Of a stretch of 64,000 bases of DNA, positions 1-8,954 are shown piece after piece. A model generated the notes under the pieces. It worked only from the letters and a program-made list of their open reading frames with translations. It was not told the origin of the DNA and searched no databases. This DNA comes from Mucilaginibacter sp. L3T2-6 (GTDB lineage Bacteria; Bacteroidota; Bacteroidia; Sphingobacteriales; Sphingobacteriaceae). A program made the translations under genes and the position numbers. The stretch is taken from positions 122,900 through 186,899 of the forward strand of contig NZ_JAUMKC010000011.1 of the NCBI RefSeq assembly GCF_030519355.1, written 5' to 3'. How positions within the stretch are numbered: the stretch's first letter is position 1; the number at the start of each line of letters is the position of its first letter.

Positions 1-1461
1 GATACACAATGGAAGTCTAATAATCAGCTCGGTGGTATTTCGTTAAACGTAGATACGAGAGTCGGTTCAGGTACACTTACTTCCACCACAGCCTGGCGTT
101 ACTGGAACTGGGACCCTTCAAGCGACAGGGATTTTACCGGGCTGCCTGTGTTAACCAAATCTCAAAATCCATCAAAGCATCATAACTGGTCGCAGGAAGT
201 ACGTTATGCCGGCGATTTCGCTAAAAATCTGACAGGTGTGATTGGCTTATTTTACCTCGACCAGAAAGTGACGACAACCGGCCGTGAGGAAGCTGGGGCT
301 GCTGAGTGGCGTTTTGCCCAAAACACTACAAATACTGCCCAATGGCAAACTCCGGGGCTTTTTGAAGGTTACGGGATAAGTACTGACTCATGGATCAAAT
401 CTGAGAGTGCAGCGGCCTTTGCTAATGTGGATTGGCAATTGGCTGAAGGATTTCATTTGCAGCCCGGTGTTCGTATCAACTACGATAAAAAATCAGTTTA
501 CTATAACAGGGTAGCTGATGGCGGCACATCTATTACAGACCCTTCGCTGATAGCCTTAAGAAAAGGCGTTTACAGCAGTCAATTTTACACCACTGATTTC
601 GACGAGAAAAATTTCACCTACCAGATAACAGGTTCCTACCGCCCCAATAAGCGTATTAACGCTTTCGCCACGTTTTCAACCAGCTATAAGCCATCAGGAG
701 TAAATGTGGCTGGTTTGCCAACAATTAACAATGCGCCTGCACTAAACCTGGCGGTGATAAAGCCAGAAAAAACAAAGCACATAGAACTCGGTGTTAAAAC
801 TAACCCAACTGACAACCTGATGTTGAACATCACATTCCACAACTCCAATATTAAAGATTATCAAACTAATGTCCAATCACCAGAACTAGGGGTAAACCGG
901 GGGTATTTGGCCAATGCTGAAAAGGTAAATGTAAAAGGAGTAGAGTTTGATGGCAGTATACAGGCAAACAAAAGTTTCTCGTTTTACGCTTCGGCCGCCT
1001 ATACTGATGGAAAATATGTAAAGTTCACTAACGCTCCGCTGCCGCTCGAGGAGACAGGTTTAACCGTGAATGGCCAGCAGGTGGCGTTCAAAGATATTTC
1101 GGGTGCAAAGCTTCCCGGAATTTCTAAATGGGCCGGCTCATTAGGCGGCGAATTCGATACGGATGCAAAATTTGTGAGCGAAAAATCTAAATTTTTCATT
1201 GCTGCAGATGGCTCGTTCCGCTCTTCATTTTCGTCAAGCCCCACACCGTCGGCTTATTTAAATATTCACGGTTATGGTTTGTTGAATGGTCGTTTAGGTT
1301 TCAAGGCCGTTAAGGGGCTTTCAACCTATATTTGGGCCCGCAACCTGCTCAATCAAAACTATTACGAACAATTATTACCGGCGGGCGGGAATGCCGGCCA
1401 ATATGCAGCAGTACTTGGGGACCAAAGGACTTTTGGGATAACGTTTCGCTATGTGCTGTAG
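1..1461 (+). CDS. TonB-dependent outer-membrane receptor, C-terminal part
   Basis: The frame is open from base 1, so the N-terminus and plug domain lie outside the window; 486 residues remain. What is visible is a long run of alternating polar/aromatic beta-strand segments with Gly/Asn/Asp-rich loops, ending in the strand FGITFRYVL, the aromatic-rich C-terminal signature of outer-membrane barrels. This fits the barrel of a TonB-dependent receptor, which imports large substrates across the outer membrane using ExbBD/TonB energy. No SusD-like gene follows, so a polysaccharide-utilisation pair is not indicated here. The substrate cannot be read from this part. The gene ends at a hairpin shared with the convergent efflux operon. 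Confidence 0.85.
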   Translation, partial: DTQWKSNNQLGGISLNVDTRVGSGTLTSTTAWRYWNWDPSSDRDFTGLPVLTKSQNPSKHHNWSQEVRYAGDFAKNLTGVIGLFYLDQKVTTTGREEAGAAEWRFAQNTTNTAQWQTPGLFEGYGISTDSWIKSESAAAFANVDWQLAEGFHLQPGVRINYDKKSVYYNRVADGGTSITDPSLIALRKGVYSSQFYTTDFDEKNFTYQITGSYRPNKRINAFATFSTSYKPSGVNVAGLPTINNAPALNLAVIKPEKTKHIELGVKTNPTDNLMLNITFHNSNIKDYQTNVQSPELGVNRGYLANAEKVNVKGVEFDGSIQANKSFSFYASAAYTDGKYVKFTNAPLPLEETGLTVNGQQVAFKDISGAKLPGISKWAGSLGGEFDTDAKFVSEKSKFFIAADGSFRSSFSSSPTPSAYLNIHGYGLLNGRLGFKAVKGLSTYIWARNLLNQNYYEQLLPAGGNAGQYAAVLGDQRTFGITFRYVL

Positions 1462-1470
1462 CAGCAGAAA

Positions 1471-1515
1471 AAACAAAAAAGCAGCAAATTAAATATCTTC
1501 GCTGCTTTTTTGTTT
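1471..1515. terminator. Bidirectional intrinsic terminator
   Basis: A perfect 15-bp inverted repeat (AAACAAAAAAGCAGC and its complement) encloses a 15-base loop. The arms are A-rich on one side and T-rich on the other, so each strand ends the hairpin in a T tract. It sits between the converging receptor gene and the marR end of the efflux operon and can serve both. Confidence 0.85.
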
Positions 1516-1529
1516 CGCCAGTCTACAGT

Positions 1530-1961
1530 TTAGATTGCTTTCCCTAGATTTGTTTCTATGGCTTTCAGGGTATTCAGACAGCCGCAAAATTCTTCTTCGC
1601 GGATATCAGCTACCATCATGTTATCGGTTATCCGTATCCCATTTTTAATGGCCGGAATACTACCCAAGCCTTTAGCGGATAACGAGATAAAATGTTCCCG
1701 GCGATCTTTGGGATTCTTCTGAATGAAAGTATACCCTTTTTGGTTAAGATAATTAACTATGCTCACCATTCTTGTTTTATCAATATGCATCAGCGCCGCC
1801 AGCTTTTTTTGAGTGACCGGTTCTGATTGTGCCGATAGCGTCAATAATACATCGAAATACCGGTTGATATCCAACTCTCTTAATTGGAGGGACAATGAAT
1901 CGGTATATAACTTCGCTATGCGCCTTAGCTTTTTTGAGATAGTTTCGTTACCTGCAATCAT
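1530..1961 (-). CDS. MarR family transcriptional regulator
   Basis: A 143-residue protein with the MarR winged-helix pattern: a recognition-helix region around residues 50-75 (KKLAALMHIDKTRMVSIVNY) and a wing with DRREHFISLSAKG around 86-98. MarR proteins are dimeric ligand-responsive repressors that bind palindromes and often control efflux pumps. It is the last gene of a four-gene minus-strand unit, 6 bp after the adaptor gene, so it is probably co-transcribed with the pump it regulates. Autoregulation through the palindrome upstream of the first gene (7739-7765) is an inference. The inducer is unknown. Confidence 0.85.
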   Translation of the reverse strand: MIAGNETISKKLRRIAKLYTDSLSLQLRELDINRYFDVLLTLSAQSEPVTQKKLAALMHIDKTRMVSIVNYLNQKGYTFIQKNPKDRREHFISLSAKGLGSIPAIKNGIRITDNMMVADIREEEFCGCLNTLKAIETNLGKAI

Positions 1962-1967
1962 ACCATC

Positions 1968-3050
1968 TTAATTTATATCGTCGCCCTGTTTTATATCATC
2001 AGAGGCTTTAAGTACAATTTTATCGCCGGGCTTCAGGTTACCGAATACCTCCGTAGAATCCTTGCTTGCAAGGCCTTCCTTGATTTCCACAATGTCGGCT
2101 TTTCCGCTGTTACTGCGGACTACGTATTCACGCTCTGTGGACCGGACAACGGCACTGTTGGGCACAAGCAGCGATTTTGCACCCGAAAGCATAGGTATTT
2201 TTACTTCAGCATACATCCCCGGCTTAAGCTCGCCGTTCTTGTTTAACACATCTATTTCGATAGCCTCGGAACGCATACTGCTAAGCGCATTAGCTGAGCG
2301 GCTGATTTTGCCGGTATGCACCTGCGCGGGCATTGCATTAAAAGTAAATGACACGGGTTTTTTCAAATCGACCTTGTCTACATAATCCTCAGGAATGAAG
2401 ACCTCAAGCCTGAGTTTGTTTATGTCCTGTAAGATCAGCATAGGCTGGTCAGTCGATTTCCCGGGAGCTACCAATGCACCGGGCGATACGTTACGCTGGA
2501 TGATCATTCCGTCAAACGGTGCGTAGATATTGAGATAGCCCTGCATAGTTTTTACAGATGCTACGTTAGATTGTTCAGATTTGGCCATAGCGGCATCGGC
2601 TTTCATTTTAGCTATGGCATTGTCAAGGTCCAATGGTGATACGGAGCCGGGTTCTGCGGCGGCCTGTTTAAGACGTTCGTATTTTTCGCGGCTGGCCTGT
2701 GCGTTTTCCTGCGCTTGCATATATCGTGAATTGGCGGCTTGCAATTGCGATTCCATTTCCGGAGCTTCAAGCGTGACCAGCAATTGCCCCTTCTTTACTA
2801 CGGAGCCTCTGTCTACATAGATGTTTTTTACAAAACCGTTAACCTTCGGGAACAGGTTTACCTCGTTAAAAGGGTTGAGCTGCCCCGGAAGACGGGCGGA
2901 GCTTGATAAAGCTTTTTCAGCCACTGTACCAAATTGATATTTGTTGTTTGCTTTAGCCGACGAGTTAGTAAGGTCGACTGGTTTTTGATTGCCGGAGCAT
3001 GATGCAAACATGGCTGCACCTGCAATGAATATGATTGATTTTAGTTTCAT
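1968..3050 (-). CDS. RND efflux periplasmic adaptor (HlyD/AcrA family lipoprotein)
   Basis: A 360-residue membrane-fusion protein. The N-terminus has a lipoprotein signal with lipobox FASC (Cys18), so it should be anchored by lipid to the inner membrane. The order is as in the AcrA family: a first biotinyl-lipoyl half (FPKVNGFVKNIYVDRGSVVKKG), a helical hairpin rich in Gln/Ala/Glu (about residues 95-150), the second lipoyl half (YAPFDGMIIQRNVSPGALV), then beta-barrel and membrane-proximal domains. It links the inner-membrane pump to the outer-membrane channel encoded just upstream. The start is 6 bp after the pump stop codon, which supports an operon. Confidence 0.92.
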   Translation of the reverse strand: MKLKSIIFIAGAAMFASCSGNQKPVDLTNSSAKANNKYQFGTVAEKALSSSARLPGQLNPFNEVNLFPKVNGFVKNIYVDRGSVVKKGQLLVTLEAPEMESQLQAANSRYMQAQENAQASREKYERLKQAAAEPGSVSPLDLDNAIAKMKADAAMAKSEQSNVASVKTMQGYLNIYAPFDGMIIQRNVSPGALVAPGKSTDQPMLILQDINKLRLEVFIPEDYVDKVDLKKPVSFTFNAMPAQVHTGKISRSANALSSMRSEAIEIDVLNKNGELKPGMYAEVKIPMLSGAKSLLVPNSAVVRSTEREYVVRSNSGKADIVEIKEGLASKDSTEVFGNLKPGDKIVLKASDDIKQGDDIN

Positions 3051-3056
3051 GGTTGT

Positions 3057-6000
3057 TTAAAGGATTGAGGGGATTACTTCTTTGCTTTCTTCTGATGCTT
3101 CCTGTGGTAATAGTGATGGCGATTCGTAAGTGGTTTTATTTTGAACCCAGGCAAATACCATCGGCAATATAAACAGCGCGGCAAGGGTGGAGGCTGCCAG
3201 TCCGCCGATAACGGCGCGGCCCAGCGGAGCGCTCTGTTCACCGGCTTCGCCCATGCCTGATGCCATTGGTATCATACCGGCAATCATTGCCAGACTCGTC
3301 ATTAAGATTGGTCTTAACCTGATTGATGCACTGGTAATAGCAGCCCGGTTCGAATCACGAAACTCAAGGCGGAGCTTTTCACCATTGGTCACAATTAATA
3401 TCGCGTTGGCAACAGATACCCCGGTACTCATGATCATCCCCATATACGATTGCAGGTTGAGTGTAGAGCCAGTGGCGAGCAAGGCTAAAAGGGAGCCTAA
3501 GATTACCGCGGGAATAGTAGACAGCACCGTAAGAGACAGCTTGAATGATTGATAGTTCGCTGCCAGCAGCAGGAAAATCACCAAAACGGCGAAGGCTAAA
3601 CCACTTTGCAAACTGCCCAATGTATCACTAAGAAGGTTTGACAAGCCACGCACCTCTGTAACCAGGCCCTTTGGCGGCGTGCCCATCGACTTAACGGCTT
3701 CCTGTACGGCATCGGTGGCCGTGCCAAGGTCTTTTTTGTAAATGTTAGCGCTTACTGTTAGAAAGCGGCGCGGGCCTGTGCGGTCGTATTCACCGGGCCT
3801 GTTAACGATCTTGAAGTTGGCTACATCGGCAAGGGTAGGGCTGCTTTTTCCCTTTAATAGCGGTATCTCTTTCAACTCGTCCATTGTATTCATCACATAT
3901 TCAGGGATCTGCACCTGCACCTGGTAGGTGTAAGCTTTGTCTTCGTCCAGCCATTGGTTTTTCTCCGTAAAACGGCTTGATGTAGTACTTGCAGTAACGG
4001 AGCGGCCAATCTCTGTAACATTTAAACCGAATTGTGCCACCTTCAATCTGTCAAGCGTTATTTGTATTACAGGTACTTGTAATGGCTGGGCTATCTGTAC
4101 ATCACGCAGGTAATCTATCTTCTTCAGCTTATCAACCAGGCGGTTGGCATAGTTTTCAATATTGCCCATATTCTTACCGGCCACACGCACCTCGATAGGT
4201 GTCTGGGCGCCCTGGCTCATGATCTTTTCCGTCATGTCGATAGGCTCAAAAGTGACGCGCAGTTCGGGCATCGCGTAAGCTATATTCTTACGTAGAGCGT
4301 CTTTTAGCTCGTCCATATTCACCTTATAGCTTTCATCTAATTGTACTTGCAGAACTGCCTCGTGAGTACCGGTATTAAAAATATAAAGGTTACTGCTACC
4401 GTAGCTGCTCGGTATGAGTCCTACATAAGCAGAAGTAATTTCAACCTTATGGTTTACGGTTTTGTCAATGATATTAAGCACTTTTTTCATGGCATCTTCC
4501 GTACGCTCTAAACGTGTGCCGTCGGGCTCCTTTATCCTTATCTGGAATTGGCCGTTGTTTAATTTTGGCATCATGTCTTTACCAATGATCACGAAGCAAA
4601 CGCCTGCTAAAAGAATAACACCTGCCAGATAAACCGGGATGATCACTTTTTTATTTGGCATCCAACGCTTTAGTATGCGCATAAACCGCATTTTTACACG
4701 CTCGAAAAAGTCATTATTTTCGGGTTCTTCCTCTTCGTGGCGCAGGTGCTCATTTACCTGGTCTTCCTCCGGCCGGTTAAGGGCTTCCCCTGCATGGGCA
4801 TGGATCTGACCATGATGGTAATGCTGGTAACGTTCAGCCTTTATCATCCAGTTACTTAATATCGGAACCAGTGTTTGCGCCAATACATAGGATACAATCA
4901 TGGTAAGACCGATAGACAGCGATAATGGCAGGAACATCGCCTTAGGCACGCCGTTCATCATAAACGATGGTGCAAATACCGCCAGGATACAAAGAAGAAT
5001 GAGCAGCAGCGGGAAAGAAATTTCCTCACAAGCATCATAAATAGCTTGCCGCTTGCTTTTTCCCATTTCCAGGTGCTGGTGAATATTTTCTATGGTCACC
5101 GTTGCCTGATCGACGAGGATTCCTATCGCAAGTGCAAGACCGCTCAATGTCATAATATTAATGGTCTGCCCAAACATTTTTAAAAGCAACACACCTATCA
5201 GGATCGATACCGGGATAGTGATCACCACAATAAGACTGCTTCGTAAGTCGCGGAGGAAGAGCAACACCATAAGTCCGGTAAGCAAAGCACCCAATCCGCC
5301 CTCGGTCATCAGGCTCTTCACAGCATTTACCACGAATATAGACTGGTCAAATTCGTAGGATATTTTTACATCGTCGGGCAAGAGGCTTTGCATTTCGGGT
5401 ACTTTCTTTTTCAGCGCTTGTACTACCGACCATGTGGAAGCGTCGGCGGTTTTGATCACCGGGATATAAACAGAGCGTTTACCGTTTATAAGCGCATAGT
5501 CCACGGTTACGTCAGACGCGTCAGCCACACGGGCAACATCCTTTACCAGGACGGGCACGCCGTTTTTTGTTTTGATCGGGATGTCGCCAAATTCCTCGGG
5601 CTTCTTAACCAGCGTATTTACTGTTGTAGTAAACATGGTATTGTCAAGTCGCAAGTTGCCTGACGGCGACATAGCGTTGAATTTAGCAAGGGCTTCAACT
5701 ACCTCGTCCGGGGTCAAGTTGTAGCTACGTAACTTATTAGGATCGACATTGACCGTAATGGAACGTGAGTTGGCGCCAAATGGCGGCGGCGCCGATAGGC
5801 CCGGCACTGTTGAAAATAACGGGCGAATACGTGTGGCAGCAAGGTCATATATTTCTTTCAGGCTGCGCCCCTTTGAGGCCATCACTAATTCACCTACGGG
5901 CAGCGATGAAGCATCGAACCTCAAAACCTGGGGCGGTAAGGCGCCCGGCGGGAAAAATTTCATGGCACGGTTTACCTGCAGGGCCACCTGCGCCTCGGCC

Positions 6001-6308
6001 TCGGCCATATCGGCTGACTCGTAAAAGCTGAGTTTAAGCAGCGAAAGGCCCTGTATGTTTTTTGCGGTTACGCTTTTTAAGCCGTTAACATAAAGAAACT
6101 GATCCTGCATACGGGTGGAGAAAAAACCCTCCATTTGCTGCGGTGACATGCCCCCGTATGATTCGATTACATATATAGTAGGCAGATTTAACTGCGGGAA
6201 TATATCTATAGGGATATTTATTGCACTGAGCACTGCAAATATCAAAAGGCTCATGGTGATTACCACAACGGTAATCGGCCTTTTTAATGCGGTTGTGACT
6301 ATTGACAT
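3057..6308 (-). CDS. RND family efflux pump, inner-membrane permease
   Basis: A 1083-residue protein of AcrB/MdtB-like length with two repeats of six membrane segments and two large periplasmic domains. TM1 is near residues 12-31. The TM4 proton-relay region (about residue 399) reads GILVDQATVTIEN: where AcrB-type pumps have two adjacent Asp, this protein has Asp-Gln. The cytoplasmic loop between the two halves (about residues 487-535) carries a His-rich, then Glu-rich insertion containing HYHHGQIHAHAGEA. It forms a drug, solvent or metabolite exporter with the flanking adaptor and TolC-like channel. Substrate unknown; the His-rich loop might sense metal, but sequence alone does not place it in the heavy-metal CusA class. 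Confidence 0.93.
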   Translation of the reverse strand: MSIVTTALKRPITVVVITMSLLIFAVLSAINIPIDIFPQLNLPTIYVIESYGGMSPQQMEGFFSTRMQDQFLYVNGLKSVTAKNIQGLSLLKLSFYESADMAEAEAQVALQVNRAMKFFPPGALPPQVLRFDASSLPVGELVMASKGRSLKEIYDLAATRIRPLFSTVPGLSAPPPFGANSRSITVNVDPNKLRSYNLTPDEVVEALAKFNAMSPSGNLRLDNTMFTTTVNTLVKKPEEFGDIPIKTKNGVPVLVKDVARVADASDVTVDYALINGKRSVYIPVIKTADASTWSVVQALKKKVPEMQSLLPDDVKISYEFDQSIFVVNAVKSLMTEGGLGALLTGLMVLLFLRDLRSSLIVVITIPVSILIGVLLLKMFGQTINIMTLSGLALAIGILVDQATVTIENIHQHLEMGKSKRQAIYDACEEISFPLLLILLCILAVFAPSFMMNGVPKAMFLPLSLSIGLTMIVSYVLAQTLVPILSNWMIKAERYQHYHHGQIHAHAGEALNRPEEDQVNEHLRHEEEEPENNDFFERVKMRFMRILKRWMPNKKVIIPVYLAGVILLAGVCFVIIGKDMMPKLNNGQFQIRIKEPDGTRLERTEDAMKKVLNIIDKTVNHKVEITSAYVGLIPSSYGSSNLYIFNTGTHEAVLQVQLDESYKVNMDELKDALRKNIAYAMPELRVTFEPIDMTEKIMSQGAQTPIEVRVAGKNMGNIENYANRLVDKLKKIDYLRDVQIAQPLQVPVIQITLDRLKVAQFGLNVTEIGRSVTASTTSSRFTEKNQWLDEDKAYTYQVQVQIPEYVMNTMDELKEIPLLKGKSSPTLADVANFKIVNRPGEYDRTGPRRFLTVSANIYKKDLGTATDAVQEAVKSMGTPPKGLVTEVRGLSNLLSDTLGSLQSGLAFAVLVIFLLLAANYQSFKLSLTVLSTIPAVILGSLLALLATGSTLNLQSYMGMIMSTGVSVANAILIVTNGEKLRLEFRDSNRAAITSASIRLRPILMTSLAMIAGMIPMASGMGEAGEQSAPLGRAVIGGLAASTLAALFILPMVFAWVQNKTTYESPSLLPQEASEESKEVIPSIL

Positions 6309-6314
6309 TGCTGG

Positions 6315-7700
6315 TTATTTTAATAGGTTTAAAACTGTGCCGACCTGATTTTCGGTTATGGCTTTCTGGAATAACGCATTGGCATATTCATATTTGGCCT
6401 CTGCCATGTCTGATTCGGCACGATAAAGAATATTGAGTGCTGCGTTTAGCTCAATTATGTCGGTAAGCCCGCTCTTATAAAGCGATAGTTTCTGACGGTA
6501 ACCGTCGGTGGCGGCTTTTAACTGATGGGGTATTTCTTTTAACCTGTCAAGTGCAGTCTGCATTTCCACATCGGCCTGGTTTGCGCTGGCTGCGAGCAAC
6601 TGGCGCTGTTCCTCCAGTTTCCTTAAAGCATAGCTGGTGCTGGCTTTTTGGGTATTCAATTTCAATTGTCGACGCCGCAGGTCGAAAAGGTTGTAAGAAA
6701 TTCCAAGTCCGACAAGGTAGTTTCCTCTATCGAACCCGTACCCGGTTGAAACTCCATTAAAATTGCCGCTGCCATCAATACTGGAACCACGCCCCCAAAC
6801 TGCCGCCTCAAGCGATATTTTAGGATTGTATAATTTTTTTACAAGATCCTCGCGTTGAAGATTGTTCTGATATACAGACTTGTAAAAGTTAATAAGAGGG
6901 TGATTGGCGGTATCGGCGGCGAAGAGATAGGCCGATGTCTGATTTATTAAGCCAGCCTCGACCGTCGTATCCGGGAGGATAGACTGATAAGGCATTCCGC
7001 TGATCGCAGCCATTTGTAGCTGTAGTTGTTTTAACTGGTTTTGCAGTTCAATGTAATTCAGCCTGGCTTTGGAAAGTTCAGCCTCTGCTATACTTGTGTC
7101 GACGCCCGCCCGAACACCGCTTTTGGCAAGAGATTGTATCGAACGCCGGATTTGTTCATTTCGTTGTATGTTGCGGGCCTGGATGTTTAAAAAATCCTGC
7201 AGGCGGAGCAGGTGGAGATAGCCGCCGATAGTATATGCCTGTAACTGGTATTTTGATTCAGCAAACTGGTTTTGCTCAACAGCCACATCGGAATTAGCCA
7301 CCCGGTTTTCGGCGCCATATTTGCCGAAGTTATATATTTCCCAGTCGAGTGCTGCAATACCGAGGTTATCACCCACCGCGGTCGTTACGCTTTGATTGCG
7401 TATACCGCCGGAGCTTGAAGGAACAATGCCAAAACCGAAATACGGCCCGGTGGTGTTATTGCTGGTGCCTATATCGGCCTGGTAGTTTAGTTTCAGGTTC
7501 GGGAGCCAGTTATTACGCACTTCCGCTGCTTGTGATTGCCTGATGAGTATAGCGGCTGAATCGGTGAGTAGTGTAGGTGCTTTTTGGTTTACCCTGGAAA
7601 GAAGTTCTTTTAAAGTTATTGGGGTTGATTGCTGCGCACGTGCCGCTATTGCTGTTAATAGCAGCAGCAACATGCCGAAGCATCTTTTTAAACTTAACAT
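6315..7700 (-). CDS. TolC-like outer-membrane efflux channel
   Basis: A 461-residue protein with a signal peptide (cleavage after about residue 22, ...AIAARAQ) followed by two long alpha-helical repeats with heptad-like Ala/Leu/Gln content and short beta segments, the outer-membrane efflux protein (OEP/TolC) pattern. It is the first gene of the four-gene efflux operon; the pump starts 6 bp after its stop. The protein should trimerise into a channel spanning the outer membrane and periplasm. Confidence 0.9.
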   Translation of the reverse strand: MLSLKRCFGMLLLLLTAIAARAQQSTPITLKELLSRVNQKAPTLLTDSAAILIRQSQAAEVRNNWLPNLKLNYQADIGTSNNTTGPYFGFGIVPSSSGGIRNQSVTTAVGDNLGIAALDWEIYNFGKYGAENRVANSDVAVEQNQFAESKYQLQAYTIGGYLHLLRLQDFLNIQARNIQRNEQIRRSIQSLAKSGVRAGVDTSIAEAELSKARLNYIELQNQLKQLQLQMAAISGMPYQSILPDTTVEAGLINQTSAYLFAADTANHPLINFYKSVYQNNLQREDLVKKLYNPKISLEAAVWGRGSSIDGSGNFNGVSTGYGFDRGNYLVGLGISYNLFDLRRRQLKLNTQKASTSYALRKLEEQRQLLAASANQADVEMQTALDRLKEIPHQLKAATDGYRQKLSLYKSGLTDIIELNAALNILYRAESDMAEAKYEYANALFQKAITENQVGTVLNLLK

Positions 7701-7738
7701 TTTTTATCTTAACAAATTAACAAACTGAGAATTGAGAG

Positions 7739-7765
7739 TTTGCTACCGGCTTCACCCGTAGCAAA
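7739..7765. promoter_or_regulatory. 27-bp palindrome upstream of the efflux operon, candidate MarR operator
   Basis: Perfect 8-bp arms TTTGCTAC and GTAGCAAA flank an 11-base centre that is itself almost symmetric (GG..CC around CTTCA). It lies 39-65 bp upstream of the TolC-like start codon. Neither strand has a T tract after it, which argues against a terminator. Size, symmetry and position suit a MarR-type operator for the regulator encoded at the end of the same operon; this assignment is an inference. Confidence 0.45.
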
Positions 7766-7798
7766 AAGAAATTTCAAGAAGTGGTGGACTCCCGGTTA

Positions 7799-8167
7799 TC
7801 AGATTATTAAAGTGCCATTTACAAGGTAGGCCGGACGGGTGGGTGAGAGGCTGCATCGCAGCTCCTGTAAAATCCGGTTGGAGAGTTGTTGTGCACGGCA
7901 ACATAACGGCATCACAATATCTAACAATACTGAAAAGCTTAGGACTATAAAACCCAGCGGCTTTTTTAGCTTTTTCAGGACAGTTTGGATGTCCAGGCTG
8001 CTTTCTTCAACATATTCCTGCTTGCGCTTAGTAAATGCCTTTACGCCAATAGTTATGTGCTTAATATGGTTGATTTGCTTGAATAAGCGGAAACCAATAA
8101 ATGGTTTGGCAACAAACATCAGCACCGCAAAGCCGAAAAGTAAAAGCACTGTTTTTATGAGTTGCAT
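7799..8167 (-). CDS. Small membrane protein of unknown function
   Basis: A 122-residue protein I do not recognise. Residues about 1-25 form a membrane segment (LIKTVLLLFGFAVLMFVAKPFI), the middle is charged (KAFTKRKQEYVEESS), and a second hydrophobic stretch follows (LGFIVLSFSVLLDIVMPLCC). I chose the ATG at 8167 rather than an upstream GTG at 8179; the ATG lies about 20 bases after a plausible promoter -7 box. It is encoded alone between WbqC and the efflux operon. An overlapping plus-strand frame was judged a shadow because it lacks such regular features. Confidence 0.6.
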   Translation of the reverse strand: MQLIKTVLLLFGFAVLMFVAKPFIGFRLFKQINHIKHITIGVKAFTKRKQEYVEESSLDIQTVLKKLKKPLGFIVLSFSVLLDIVMPLCCRAQQLSNRILQELRCSLSPTRPAYLVNGTLII

Positions 8168-8192
8168 TTTTGTAACCACGGATTGTTAACTG

Positions 8193-8200
8193 CAAAAGTA
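8193..8200 (-). promoter_or_regulatory. Candidate Bacteroidetes -7 promoter box
   Basis: On the minus strand this reads TACTTTTG, an exact match to TAnnTTTG, 26 bp before the ATG at 8167. No good -33 TTTG was found at the usual distance, so support is partial. Confidence 0.35.
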
Positions 8201-8239
8201 TGCACAATATTGTATGCTTTTTGTTATACTATGTTAAGG

Positions 8240-8263
8240 TAACATTAATGTTGCATAATGTTA
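8240..8263. repeat. Inverted repeat in the WbqC downstream region
   Basis: TAACATTA and TAATGTTA form an 8-bp stem with an 8-base loop between the end of the WbqC-like gene and the small membrane protein promoter. No T tract follows on the minus strand, so its role as a terminator is uncertain. Confidence 0.35.
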
Positions 8264-8306
8264 TCACCAGGGCACGTTATACTGCCGTCCATTGTCATCA
8301 AGAGAA

Positions 8307-8918
8307 TTACAAATAATTAACAGAGTGCGGCCCCTGGTTGAACAGCAAATCGATAATGCTTAAATTATTAATAAAACCATGCCTGTCTTCAAAAACCTGG
8401 AAGTACGGTTTGTTTTTAAATGATGATTCCAATTTGGGGTTAATATTATGCCGGTAATCGGCTACGCCGGGATAATCGGGCTGATAGCTTTGTGTATATT
8501 CGTAGTCAATCTTCAGCTTCATCGCCTTCAGCAGGAAATGTAGATATTGTTCGTTGTAGTCGAATAGATAATCGAAGCGATTTTCGTAGAATTTAATTAT
8601 CTCATCTTCATAAAACTCAAAATAAGCCGAGCGGCGATAACAGGTTTGCAAAGTTGACCACTGTATTTGCTGCCACCTAAAATCATAGCTGATCTTCACA
8701 TCTTTAATTTTCGTATGATTTTTTGAGCCCTTCATTACCGGGACGGTTATGGCCAGCAGGCCATCAGGCGTATATATATGAGCGCGGTTGCGGTAAGTTT
8801 GTTTGGGGAAATGCTCCTCCTTTTCTATCAAGACACCCTCTTTACAGGCAACAAGTTTCGTAAAGTACTCTATCGGAGCAAGATAAAACATGGGGAACAC
8901 AGCGCCTTTTTCAATCAT
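8307..8918 (-). CDS. WbqC-like family protein
   Basis: A 203-residue protein matching the WbqC-like family by its LAPIEYF N-terminus, the FPKQTYRNRAHI segment, and the YRRSAYFEFYEDEI and HNINPK motifs. The family occurs near polysaccharide and aminotransferase genes, but its biochemical function is not firmly established. The ATG at 8918 is used; an internal Met at residue 10 is an alternative and would give the shorter N-terminus common in the family. It is divergent from the acyltransferase gene, with only 36 bp between the start codons. Confidence 0.8.
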   Translation of the reverse strand: MIEKGAVFPMFYLAPIEYFTKLVACKEGVLIEKEEHFPKQTYRNRAHIYTPDGLLAITVPVMKGSKNHTKIKDVKISYDFRWQQIQWSTLQTCYRRSAYFEFYEDEIIKFYENRFDYLFDYNEQYLHFLLKAMKLKIDYEYTQSYQPDYPGVADYRHNINPKLESSFKNKPYFQVFEDRHGFINNLSIIDLLFNQGPHSVNYL

Positions 8919-8954
8919 ATCTTTTATGTTTGTAGCAAAAATCCGACGAAAATA

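Noticed and set aside
7839..8189. Plus-strand 116-codon frame opposite the small membrane protein
   Set aside because: The minus-strand frame has two clean membrane segments and a promoter-like -7 box; the plus frame has neither.
8778..8954. Longer N-terminus for the acyltransferase
   Set aside because: It would overlap the divergent WbqC gene and adds a segment without family similarity; the ATG at 8955 gives a normal start.
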